From: Spirochaetaceae bacterium
GTDB lineage: Bacteria > Spirochaetota > Spirochaetia > Treponematales > Breznakiellaceae
DNA: 5,911 bases
NCBI GenBank assembly: GCA_031255655.1
Contig: JAIRSB010000144.1
Span: forward strand, 1 to 5,911
Reading direction: 5' to 3'
Numbering within the stretch: the first letter of the stretch is position 1; every line of letters begins with the position of its first letter. Below the pieces are notes generated by a model that worked only from the letters and a program-made list of their open reading frames with translations, was not told the origin of the DNA and did no database searches. A program made the translations under genes and the position numbers. This document shows, in pieces, positions 1 through 5,895 of this stretch.

Positions 1-315
1 CTTTTTATAATCGGTTAAGATATAAGGGGCTGCCAGTCTAAAATACGCCTCAACGGTTAAATGTCCGCCCGGCTTAAGATTCTGTCCGGCGAAATATTCA
101 GCGACATTTACAAAAGAAATCGAAAACCGGCTGAATTTTTCAACTTGGTTTTTTAGAATTTCAATGTTAGAAGAAGAGATTTCTTTGTAAAGAATGAAAA
201 ACTTATAGTCTCCTTCTTTCGCGTTCTCCATTATCGACTGCATAGTTACAGACATGAACGGAACATAATTGTCGTCTGTGCATAAAACTATAGGAACTGT
301 TTCTATATTGTTCAT
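1..315 (-). CDS. Glycosyltransferase family 8 protein, N-terminal part (cut by window edge)
   Basis: This is the first 105 codons of a minus-strand gene, open through the window edge. It begins MNNIETVPIVLCTDDNYVPF. The residue 7-17 strand (VPIVLCTDDNY), the MSVTMQSIMENA helix (21-32), the KFFILY strand (38-43) and the HLTVEAYFRLAAPYIL block (85-100) are the order seen at the N-terminus of GT8 enzymes, just before the metal-binding DxD motif, which would lie outside the window. GT8 enzymes are retaining enzymes that move a sugar from a nucleotide-sugar to LPS-like glycans, other surface polysaccharides or proteins; the acceptor here cannot be told. The ATG at 315-313 is supported by an in-frame TAG 12 bases upstream; only a TTG lies between. 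I see no good Shine-Dalgarno site. A weak TAGAGT lies 6 bases before the ATG. The gene is divergent from glgP across a 570-base gap. Family assignment is firm; specificity is unknown. Confidence 0.85.
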   Translation of the reverse strand, partial: MNNIETVPIVLCTDDNYVPFMSVTMQSIMENAKEGDYKFFILYKEISSSNIEILKNQVEKFSRFSISFVNVAEYFAGQNLKPGGHLTVEAYFRLAAPYILTDYKK

Positions 316-455
316 AAACAAACTCTACTCACACTCAGAATTTACGTTTAGGTAAACAGTGTTAAAGCATCCTGCCTTAAGTCGAACACATCAGGAGCAA
401 CATAGTCAAGTACCGAATGCATTGGACTAAAGTTCAACTAGTCTGATTCATAGTG

Positions 456-487
456 GAGTTGTTTAGAAACTTCAGTTTCTAAACAAC
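456..487. repeat. Palindromic repeat, copy 1 (perfect 13-bp hairpin)
   Basis: Bases 458-470 (GTTGTTTAGAAAC) and 475-487 (GTTTCTAAACAAC) are exact reverse complements around a TTCA loop. The 32 bases 456-487 recur at 5864-5895 with 30 of 32 identical, so this is a dispersed repeat and not a chance palindrome. No T-run follows on either strand, so it does not look like an intrinsic terminator. It may be a REP-like or MITE-like element or a transcript-stabilising hairpin; that role is inferred. Confidence 0.85.
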
Positions 488-488
488 G

Positions 489-509
489 GCAAAATGCAAA
501 GCATTTTGC
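489..509. repeat. Second hairpin next to palindromic repeat copy 1
   Basis: Bases 489-497 (GCAAAATGC) and 501-509 (GCATTTTGC) form a perfect 9-bp stem with an AAA loop. It starts one base after the 13-bp hairpin ends, so the two stems form a tandem stem-loop pair. No T-run follows on either strand. It is not seen beside the second repeat copy, although only 16 bases follow that copy in the window. Confidence 0.75.
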
Positions 510-856
510 AAGACTTGGGAGACAACTAACCGGATTGTCGAACGAGTCCAGTATTTCTAACAATATAATACGGCATATTACGTCATCGACGAAGTTCTAT
601 CTGCGTGAAGATGGCGCGTACTACCTCCGTACGCTTTTTAGGATTTCGAGTGAAGGGAGGCAATCACACCTTTGCCGTTTTCGGCACCTCAGGATCCAGC
701 GGCGTAGCACGCTCTTGTTGATACCTAATAAAATCCGGCTGGATTTCATGCTCTTTGTTATAAATGATAGAGACGATGGCTAAATTTAAAACTGTTACCG
801 TTTTACGCGCTAATCGTGAGAAATTTGCGTTTGCGCTGCGTAGTTGACATTAGACG

Positions 857-885
857 TTGACGGAATGACGTGGAACCGCTATCAT
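857..885 (+). promoter_or_regulatory. Predicted sigma70-type promoter of glgP
   Basis: A TTGACG -35 box (857-862, 5 of 6 to consensus) is separated by exactly 17 bases from a TATCAT -10 box (880-885, 5 of 6). Transcription would be expected to start about 6-8 bases past the -10, near 892-893, which is the second in-frame ATG of glgP. The ATG at 884 would lie inside the -10 box. An 8-base palindrome ATCATGAT (881-888) overlaps the -10. A second -35-like TTGACA at 844-849 has no matching -10 at 16-18 bases. Confidence 0.55.
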
Positions 886-892
886 GATTTTT

Positions 893-3430
893 ATGAATAT
901 ATCGACATACACGGTAAAACCGAAATTACCTGCGTCATTGAAGCCTTTGGAAGAGATAGCCAACAATTTGTGGCTTTCGTGGAATTATGACGCAGTGCAG
1001 CTTTTTATAAGATTGGATGAACAAGCATGGTCCGAAACGCAGCAGAGTCCGGTAAAAACTTTGGGCAGGGTCAGTCAGGCGCGGCTTGCGGAAATCGCTA
1101 AAGATGATTCGTTTATTGCGGCTCTTAACGCGGTGTATGAACGTTTTTTGACATACAAAAAGCGCGAAACATGGTATAAAGGGCAGCGGCGGGATGTCGT
1201 GGGATACTTTTCGATGGAGTACGGGATGGATGTTTCGCTTCCCATATATTCAGGTGGATTGGGCATACTCTCAGGCGACCACATGAAAACCACCTCCGAC
1301 CTCGGCCTCCCGCTGGTTGGCATGGGGCTTCTTTACCGGCAGGGATACTTTCAGCAGTACTTGAACGCGGACGGCTTTCAACAGGAGAATTATCCCGAAA
1401 ACGACTGGTACAATATGCCGGTGGAACTGAAAATAGGCAAAGATGGAAAGCCGTTGACAATTTCCGTCGATTTGGCGGGACGGCAGGCTTCCGCGTGGAT
1501 TTGGGAAGTTCGCGTTGGGCGCAGTTTTCTCTACCTGCTCGACACGAATATAGAGGAGAATCCGCCGGATTTCAGGATTATCACCTCGGCGTTGTACGGC
1601 GGTAATAAAGAAACTCGCATACAGCAGGAAATTTTGCTTGGAATAGGCGGTTACCGCGCTTTCCGCGCTTTGGGGATAAATCCCGCCGTAACTCACATGA
1701 ACGAAGGCCACGCCGCTTTTTTGTCGCTTGAACGCCTTAGGGAATTGATAACGGAAAAAGGTTTCTCTTTCGCGGAGGCAAAAGAGGCGATTTGGCCTAC
1801 CAACATATTCACAACTCACACGCCGGTGCCCGCGGGGAACGAGCGTTTTGATGTGGCGCTTCTGGAAAAATATATGCGTCCTTGGGTCGATATACTGGGA
1901 ATATCGTGGGAAGACTTTTTGGGGCTTGGGCGCGAATATCCTGAGGATAAAAGCGAATCGTTTTGCATGACAGTGCTGGCGTTGAAATTTTCGGCGCACG
2001 CTAACGGAGTTTCGGCTTTGCACGGCGTTGTTTCGCGGGAAATGTGGAAAGGGCTTTGGCCCGGACTGCCCATAGACGAAGTGCCCATAGGCCACGTTAC
2101 AAACGGTGTACATCCCAAAACATGGATTACCAGCGGCATGAGTACGCTTTTAGACCGTTATCTAGGGCCGAATTTTGAGGAAAAACCTTCCGACCTTTCT
2201 GTCTGGAATCGTATGGGACGGATTTCCGACGAGGAGCTGTGGCGCACGCACGAAAGACGGCGCGAACAGCTTGTGCGTTTTGTCCGCGATCGTCTAAAGG
2301 AGCGGTACAGGCGTTCCGGCGCGAATGAGCGTCATATAAGCGAGGCGGAAGACGCGCTTTCGCCGACCGCGCTCACTTTGTGCTTCGCCCGCCGTTTTGC
2401 CACATACAAGCGCGGCAACTTGTTGTTGCGCGACCCGGAACGCCTGTTGCGTCTGCTGCGCGACAACGAGCGTCCGATACAACTTATTTTCGCGGGAAAG
2501 GCTCATCCGCACGATATTCCGGGTAAAGAACTTATTAAAAACATAGTGCATTTCGCGGAACAAAATGATGTTTCGAGCCGTATTGTGTTCGTTGAAAACT
2601 ATGATATGACGGTTGCGCATTATCTTACATCGGGCGGGGATGTGTGGCTCAACACTCCGCGCCGTCCTATGGAAGCGAGCGGTACAAGCGGCATGAAGGC
2701 AGCCATGAACGGCGTTCTTAACTGCTCGATTCTTGACGGCTGGTGGGATGAGGCCTACAACCCGAATGTCGGTTGGGCTATCGGGCATGGCGAGTATTAC
2801 TCTGATGAAGAGCTTCAGGACGATATAGAAAGCAAGGCTCTTTACGACCTTTTGGAACGAGACATCATTCCGATGTTCTATCAGCGCGGGCGGGACCATC
2901 TGCCGCGTGAGTGGATAAAAATGATGAAAGCCTCGATGGAAGAGATAGGGCCTTCGATGTCGAGCCACCGTATGCTGCTGGATTATTCCAACAAGTTCTA
3001 TTTTCCCGCGATTAAGAGCTATCAGCGTATTATCAAGAATGATTATTCCGAATCGAAGGCTCTGGCCGCCTACTTTACACGTTTGAACGCCTCTTGGGGA
3101 AAGATAAAGATTGGCGGTATAACTTCAAACGCGAAACCTGTCATGCAGCGCGGAGACTTCGTAACGGTGAACGCTTACATAGAGCTGGGTGAGCTCAAAC
3201 CGGAAGAGATTCTGGTGGAGCTTTACTTCGGGTCGGTGTCGAGTCAGAAAAATATTGAACACGCCAGCCGTTGCGAGATGAAGAGTGCCGAAAAAGAAGG
3301 GAACGGTTACCGTTATCATGTGCGTATCGAATGCATGGATACGGGTATGCAGGGCTACACAGTTCGTATTCTGCCGAAACATCCTGCTCTGATGCATCCA
3401 TATCGTTCCGGTTTTATTAAATGGGCATAG
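893..3430 (+). CDS. glgP: Alpha-glucan (glycogen/maltodextrin) phosphorylase, GT35 family
   Basis: Cytoplasmic PLP enzyme that phosphorolyses alpha-1,4-glucans to glucose-1-phosphate. It belongs to the long bacterial/archaeal type with an N-terminal DUF3417-like domain and typical length near 850 residues. Numbering from the upstream ATG at 884: residues 15-95 carry the N-terminal domain (LEEIANNLWLSWN), 107-114 GYFSMEYG, 128-133 SGDHMK, 272-276 MNEGH, 503-510 RRFATYKR, and 596-605 MEASGTSGMK, where Lys605 (codon 2696-2698) is the expected PLP-binding lysine, followed by DGWWDEAYNPNVGW. About 110 C-terminal residues form an extra beta-rich region seen in this subfamily. I prefer the ATG at 893 (MNISTYTVKPKLP, the usual family N-terminus) to the ATG at 884, which sits in the predicted -10 box; TGA at 866-868 rules out longer starts. 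Neither start has a good Shine-Dalgarno site. The 3' end overlaps yhhQ by 10 bases. The gene appears intact. Confidence 0.95.
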   Translation: MNISTYTVKPKLPASLKPLEEIANNLWLSWNYDAVQLFIRLDEQAWSETQQSPVKTLGRVSQARLAEIAKDDSFIAALNAVYERFLTYKKRETWYKGQRRDVVGYFSMEYGMDVSLPIYSGGLGILSGDHMKTTSDLGLPLVGMGLLYRQGYFQQYLNADGFQQENYPENDWYNMPVELKIGKDGKPLTISVDLAGRQASAWIWEVRVGRSFLYLLDTNIEENPPDFRIITSALYGGNKETRIQQEILLGIGGYRAFRALGINPAVTHMNEGHAAFLSLERLRELITEKGFSFAEAKEAIWPTNIFTTHTPVPAGNERFDVALLEKYMRPWVDILGISWEDFLGLGREYPEDKSESFCMTVLALKFSAHANGVSALHGVVSREMWKGLWPGLPIDEVPIGHVTNGVHPKTWITSGMSTLLDRYLGPNFEEKPSDLSVWNRMGRISDEELWRTHERRREQLVRFVRDRLKERYRRSGANERHISEAEDALSPTALTLCFARRFATYKRGNLLLRDPERLLRLLRDNERPIQLIFAGKAHPHDIPGKELIKNIVHFAEQNDVSSRIVFVENYDMTVAHYLTSGGDVWLNTPRRPMEASGTSGMKAAMNGVLNCSILDGWWDEAYNPNVGWAIGHGEYYSDEELQDDIESKALYDLLERDIIPMFYQRGRDHLPREWIKMMKASMEEIGPSMSSHRMLLDYSNKFYFPAIKSYQRIIKNDYSESKALAAYFTRLNASWGKIKIGGITSNAKPVMQRGDFVTVNAYIELGELKPEEILVELYFGSVSSQKNIEHASRCEMKSAEKEGNGYRYHVRIECMDTGMQGYTVRILPKHPALMHPYRSGFIKWA

Positions 3431-4146
3431 TGGAAGGAAACAGACAAAACTACAAGTTTCTGGATTTCATTATGTCATTTTTCGTGATGACGCTTATTCT
3501 TAGCAATATAGCGTCATCGGCGAAAATTGTTGACTTGGGCTTTTCGCTTTTCGGTCTGCCGTTTGCATTTGACGGAGGTACACTGTTATTTCCTTTGTCT
3601 TATGTGTTTGGCGACATTCTGACGGAGGTTTACGGCTTTAAGGCTTCCCGGCGTGTAATTTGGACAGGTTTTTGTGCGCTGGTTATAAGCTCGCTTGTGT
3701 TTTTTCTATTGCGCGCCCTCCCCTCCGATCCGGTTTGGGAGGGCTATGCAGGAGATGCCGCCTATGACGCGATTTTAGGCGGCATGAGTACGGGCGGGAT
3801 AGCAGCCGCCAGTCTTGCCGGTTATTTTGCCGGTGAATTTTCAAACTCTGTTATTCTTTCCAAAATAAAAATAGCGATGAAAGGTAAACTGCTTTTCGCT
3901 CGTACAATAACAAGTACGCTGATAGGCGAATTGCTGGATACATTGATTTTTGTTTCCATCGCCTGCCTTACGGGGGTTTTCGGATGGGAGCTTTTTTTCA
4001 CCCTTATAATAACAAATTATGTCCTAAAATGCCTGATCGAGGCGCTAATGACTCCGCTGACCTATCTGGCTGTATGGAAGCTGAAAAAAGCGGAAGGCGT
4101 TGACGTGTACGATGTAGGGGTTAAGTACAATCCCTTCGCGGCTTAA
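3421..4146 (+). CDS. yhhQ: Queuosine precursor transporter, YhhQ/VUT family membrane protein
   Basis: Inner-membrane protein of 241 residues; E. coli YhhQ is about 220. Family members import the 7-deazaguanine queuosine precursors preQ0/preQ1 for tRNA wobble-base modification. Hydrophobic segments lie at about 13-33, 40-62, 78-98, 118-138, 165-185 and 187-217, fitting a six-helix protein. Family hallmarks are visible: FDGGTLLFPLSYVFGDILTE (50-69) followed by VYGFKASRR, GYFAGEFSNSVILSKIK (134-150), and the RTITSTLIGELLDT block (161-174) with Arg161, Glu170 and Asp173. The C-terminus after about 218 is basic, then polar. The start ATG lies inside the last codons of glgP with no clear Shine-Dalgarno site, so translational coupling to glgP is likely. 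A GTG at 3430 is an alternative start; the AAGGA-like run at 3434-3439 is too far from the next ATG (3472) to serve it. Which precursor is carried cannot be told from sequence. The overlap leaves no room for a preQ1 riboswitch directly upstream. Confidence 0.9.
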   Translation: MGIVEGNRQNYKFLDFIMSFFVMTLILSNIASSAKIVDLGFSLFGLPFAFDGGTLLFPLSYVFGDILTEVYGFKASRRVIWTGFCALVISSLVFFLLRALPSDPVWEGYAGDAAYDAILGGMSTGGIAAASLAGYFAGEFSNSVILSKIKIAMKGKLLFARTITSTLIGELLDTLIFVSIACLTGVFGWELFFTLIITNYVLKCLIEALMTPLTYLAVWKLKKAEGVDVYDVGVKYNPFAA

Positions 4147-4151
4147 CTGAC

Positions 4152-4192
4152 TTCCTATCAATCTTTTTTTCCATATTCCGATATAATAGGAA
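4152..4192. repeat. 7-bp inverted repeat spanning the promoter of the 285-residue gene
   Basis: TTCCTAT (4152-4158) and ATAGGAA (4186-4192) are exact reverse complements 27 bases apart. The right arm overlaps the end of the TATAAT box and the bases directly before the start codon. It could be an operator, an RNA fold hiding the start, or chance; the wide spacing and AT-rich context keep this uncertain. A run of seven T (4164-4170) lies in the loop but no GC-rich stem precedes it closely, so I do not call a terminator after yhhQ. Confidence 0.3.
4182..4187 (+). promoter_or_regulatory. Predicted -10 box for the 285-residue gene
   Basis: A perfect TATAAT lies in the 46-base gap after yhhQ, five bases before the ATG at 4193. 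The -35 region at 16-18 bases spacing is poor (best TCAATC-like at 4158-4163). Transcription from this box would begin at or within a base or two of the start codon, giving a leaderless or nearly leaderless message. Read-through from yhhQ could also supply transcripts, since no clear terminator intervenes. Confidence 0.45.
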
Positions 4193-5050
4193 ATGACTAT
4201 TATTATTGACGGGATAACCGCGGATATTACCTGTGAAAACGAAAAAAAACTCGGCGAGGCTCTTTCCGGCATAGAAAAATGGGTTGATGAGAGCGGATTT
4301 TGCTTGAGCCGTGTACTCGTTGATGGAGAGGACGTAGTTGCGGACTCTATATCCGTGTTTTTTGACCGCAATATTGATAATATAAAAACATTAGAAATAG
4401 TTACGCGCCCTTTCGCGGCTTTCTATGGTGAAGCTCTGGCGGAGTTCATAAAAACGCTTGATTTGTTGCGGAAATGCCGCGACCAGGAAGCGCGAAACGC
4501 GCTTGAAGCTGAATATAAAAATAGTCCTTCGTATAGTTTTCTAGCCGGCCATGATAAAGAACTTTTAAGATTGCTGTGGGGCGGCGGTATCGGCGTGTCT
4601 GGCGGTGATTTCTCGGATGTGTTTTTAGAAAAAACTTTAGCGGCGGCGCGTACACGTTTGTTAGAGGCTGAAAACCCGGTAAAGGCATTTTTGGAATTGG
4701 AGGATAAATTGAACGGGAGTGTTGCGAAGTTGCTGGATTTGCCGCTCGATCTTCAAACAGGAAACGATAACCGTGCCGCGTGTACGATAGAGGATTTTTC
4801 ATATGCGGCACAAACAATGTTTAGATTGCTGCCATTATTGCGTTATGCGGTATTAAAACCGGAGACGGAGGCGGAGGTGTTTATGCTTGACGAATTCAAA
4901 TCTGTATTAAAAGAATTCGCGCAGTCTTACGAAAATAAAGACGTGGTGCTGTCTGGTGATTTAGCGGAGTATGAATTAGCGCCTCGTGTTAAAGAAATAT
5001 ATGCCGCGCTTAAACAAAAGCTGCCGGTACAGGAATTGAATAATGCGTAG
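4193..5050 (+). CDS. Conserved-looking hypothetical protein, soluble, 285 residues
   Basis: I do not recognise a named domain. The protein has no signal peptide or membrane segment and is acidic and mostly helical. The first 60 residues look like a small alpha/beta unit: strand MTIIIDGITADITCE, helix KKLGEALSGIEKWVDES (18-34), strand SRVLVDGEDVV (39-49) and a further strand near 52-57. This pattern of IDG, LGE..GIEKW, SG and VDGE reminds me of spirochaete hypothetical proteins, from memory only. The rest (about 72-283) is helical, with a glycine-rich WGGGIGVSGG stretch at 129-138. ATG 4193 is the only sensible start, since the next internal Met is near residue 209. An AGGA ends one base before the ATG, too close for a normal Shine-Dalgarno site, and a TATAAT sits five bases upstream. 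It overlaps the PilZ gene by 8 bases, so the two are probably cotranslated and may act together; a regulatory or motility role is only inferred from that. Confidence 0.8.
   Translation: MTIIIDGITADITCENEKKLGEALSGIEKWVDESGFCLSRVLVDGEDVVADSISVFFDRNIDNIKTLEIVTRPFAAFYGEALAEFIKTLDLLRKCRDQEARNALEAEYKNSPSYSFLAGHDKELLRLLWGGGIGVSGGDFSDVFLEKTLAAARTRLLEAENPVKAFLELEDKLNGSVAKLLDLPLDLQTGNDNRAACTIEDFSYAAQTMFRLLPLLRYAVLKPETEAEVFMLDEFKSVLKEFAQSYENKDVVLSGDLAEYELAPRVKEIYAALKQKLPVQELNNA
5031..5034 (+). promoter_or_regulatory. Ribosome binding site for the PilZ gene
   Basis: AGGA lies eight bases before the ATG at 5043, inside the last codons of the upstream gene. It supports the 5043 start over the in-frame ATG at 5073, which has no such site. 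It is the best-placed Shine-Dalgarno sequence among the plus-strand genes here. Confidence 0.55.
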
Positions 5051-5864
5051 TCCGTATCTTTTACAAAACATAATGGAATTCAAAATACAGTCGAATCCTA
5101 TGGACGCGGCTGGTTTTGTTATTGCGCTGGTTCTACTGACGGCTCTTATAATTTATTTGAATGTCTCGAAGAAGGTAAAAAATAGTGCTGTTTTCAGAGG
5201 AGAAGGCATAAATATCACGAAAAGAAAACGTATACATGTTGACAGCGAATTTTACAATGAAGTAAAACATATAGGCCTGAATAAAAAAGAAGCCGAAATC
5301 TTAGAAAAAATATTAAAAGAAGAAGGCGATGAAAATCCGATTGCGGTTTTATACAACGAAGAGAAAACAAACGAATGTTTTAAATATGCCTATAAAAAAA
5401 TTGTACAGGAAGAAGGCGAAGACGGCGGCTTATTTCGTATACTGGATTTATTTTCAATCAGAAACGCCGTTGAATATTTTTACGCTAACGAAAAAGCCGA
5501 TTCGGGAACGGTTGTACGAAACTTCAGGCGCAAGCCGATGAATGTTCCTTGTGTTTTTTATCAGGTAATTTCGATAAAACAAGGTTTTTCCAAAAAAAGA
5601 AAACTTGTTGTGGAAAATGACTGTAAGTATGCGGGAACCATACTGAATGTTTCACAAGGCGGTTGCGCGATAAGCGTAACACAGCATATTAAGGCGAGTA
5701 AAATGATAAAAATAGAATTCAGAGCGTTTAAAAAAGAAGTCGCGGCTTTGGGACAAATTTTGCGCTTTAACAAAGACGGCGCAAACTGGGTCTATCATAT
5801 AAAATTTCTACGTCTGCCAAAAACATCTTTGGCAGTGTTGAATGCTTACATTTTTGAATATTAG
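5043..5864 (+). CDS. Membrane-anchored PilZ-domain protein (probable c-di-GMP effector)
   Basis: 273 residues. One hydrophobic helix (about 22-40, GFVIALVLLTALIIYLNV) is followed by a basic stretch (KKVK, 43-46; KRKR, 60-63), placing the bulk of the protein in the cytoplasm. Residues 65-150 form a helical region (GLNKKEAEILEKILKEE, NPIAVLYN, LFSIRNAVEYF) of the kind that precedes PilZ in treponemal proteins. The PilZ barrel covers about 159-273: RNFRR (159-163, an RxxxR), NVSQGG (202-207, matching (D/N)xSxxG) and GQILRFNKDG (237-246). PilZ domains bind c-di-GMP through these two motifs and commonly control motility or envelope functions. The sequence at the barrel entrance, FRRKPMNVPC, has Met/Asn where I would expect the second arginine, so ligand binding is uncertain. 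It overlaps the preceding gene by 8 bases. A palindromic repeat begins on the last base of its stop codon. The PilZ call is good; the target is unknown. Confidence 0.85.
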   Translation: MRSPYLLQNIMEFKIQSNPMDAAGFVIALVLLTALIIYLNVSKKVKNSAVFRGEGINITKRKRIHVDSEFYNEVKHIGLNKKEAEILEKILKEEGDENPIAVLYNEEKTNECFKYAYKKIVQEEGEDGGLFRILDLFSIRNAVEYFYANEKADSGTVVRNFRRKPMNVPCVFYQVISIKQGFSKKRKLVVENDCKYAGTILNVSQGGCAISVTQHIKASKMIKIEFRAFKKEVAALGQILRFNKDGANWVYHIKFLRLPKTSLAVLNAYIFEY

Positions 5865-5895
5865 AGTTATTTAGAAATTTCAGTTTCTAAACAAC
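5864..5895. repeat. Palindromic repeat, copy 2 (imperfect hairpin after pilZ)
   Basis: This matches 456-487 at 30 of 32 bases, in the same orientation. Arms are 5866-5878 and 5883-5895 around the same TTCA loop. The two changes (A at 5869, T at 5878) both fall in the left arm and give one A/C mismatch and one T/G wobble, so this copy folds less well. Its first base is the G of the PilZ stop codon. No T-run follows within the 16 remaining bases, so termination is not evident; a role as a 3' stabilising hairpin or inserted element is possible. Confidence 0.8.

Larger units (their letters stand above)
316..883. other. Long gene-poor intergenic region between divergent genes
   Basis: About 570 bases without a convincing gene. 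Contents seen: two abutting hairpins at 458-509 (listed separately); a 5-bp stem at 425-429/439-443; a 5-bp TGCCG/CGGCA stem with a TTTT loop at 673-686; and a perfect AAATCC-ggct-GGATTT palindrome at 731-746. A TTG-initiated frame at 535-783 has no plausible Shine-Dalgarno site and no recognisable product. A 23-codon ATG frame at 776-847 (MAKFKTVTVLRANREKF...) is too short to judge. On the minus strand, 849-667 is open for 61 codons with protein-like composition but no ATG, GTG or TTG start; in the same frame another open piece follows the TGA (663 down to the next TGA near 586). This could be a decayed gene or chance. No tRNA or rRNA pattern was found. Why the gap is so large is unknown; insertion of a repeat element is my best guess. 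Confidence 0.6.

Noticed and set aside
458..509. Tandem hairpins as an intrinsic terminator for either flanking gene
   Set aside because: No T-run follows either stem on either strand, and the site lies upstream of both divergent genes rather than downstream of one.
611..721. Possible remnant of a formylglycine-generating-enzyme-like (FGE-sulfatase) C-terminus, from a SVRFLGFRV reading
   Set aside because: Only a short LGFRV-like match in one frame; the upstream RGGSW-type and RSAxR motifs are absent and a frameshift would be needed. Not enough to support a pseudogene call.
535..783. 82-codon plus-strand frame starting with TTG
   Set aside because: TTG start with no Shine-Dalgarno site, no recognisable motif and a low-complexity Arg/Ser/Leu composition. 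A competing minus-strand frame looks at least as protein-like, so neither is called as a gene.
776..847. 23-codon ATG frame (MAKFKTVTVLRANREKF...) upstream of glgP, as a leader peptide
   Set aside because: No clear ribosome binding site, and it lies upstream of the predicted promoter, so it would not be on the glgP message.
1271..2113. 280-codon minus-strand open frame inside glgP
   Set aside because: It lies wholly antisense to highly conserved phosphorylase motifs and has the Cys/Arg/His-rich composition of a shadow frame. The other antisense frames in glgP (1075-1323, 1125-1460, 1816-2139, 2294-2968, 3125-3401) were dropped for the same reason.
4120..4170. Intrinsic terminator after yhhQ: GTTAAG/CTTAAC stem (4120-4125/4142-4147) and T-run at 4164-4170
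   Set aside because: The stem is short, AT-rich and has a 16-base loop, and the T-run begins 16 bases after it, so it does not have terminator geometry.
5329..5541. 70-codon plus-strand frame, and a 70-codon minus-strand frame at 5561-5773, within pilZ
   Set aside because: Both lie inside the well-supported PilZ reading frame and have no features of their own; similarly for 4045-4371 and 4446-4817 on the minus strand over yhhQ and the 285-residue gene.
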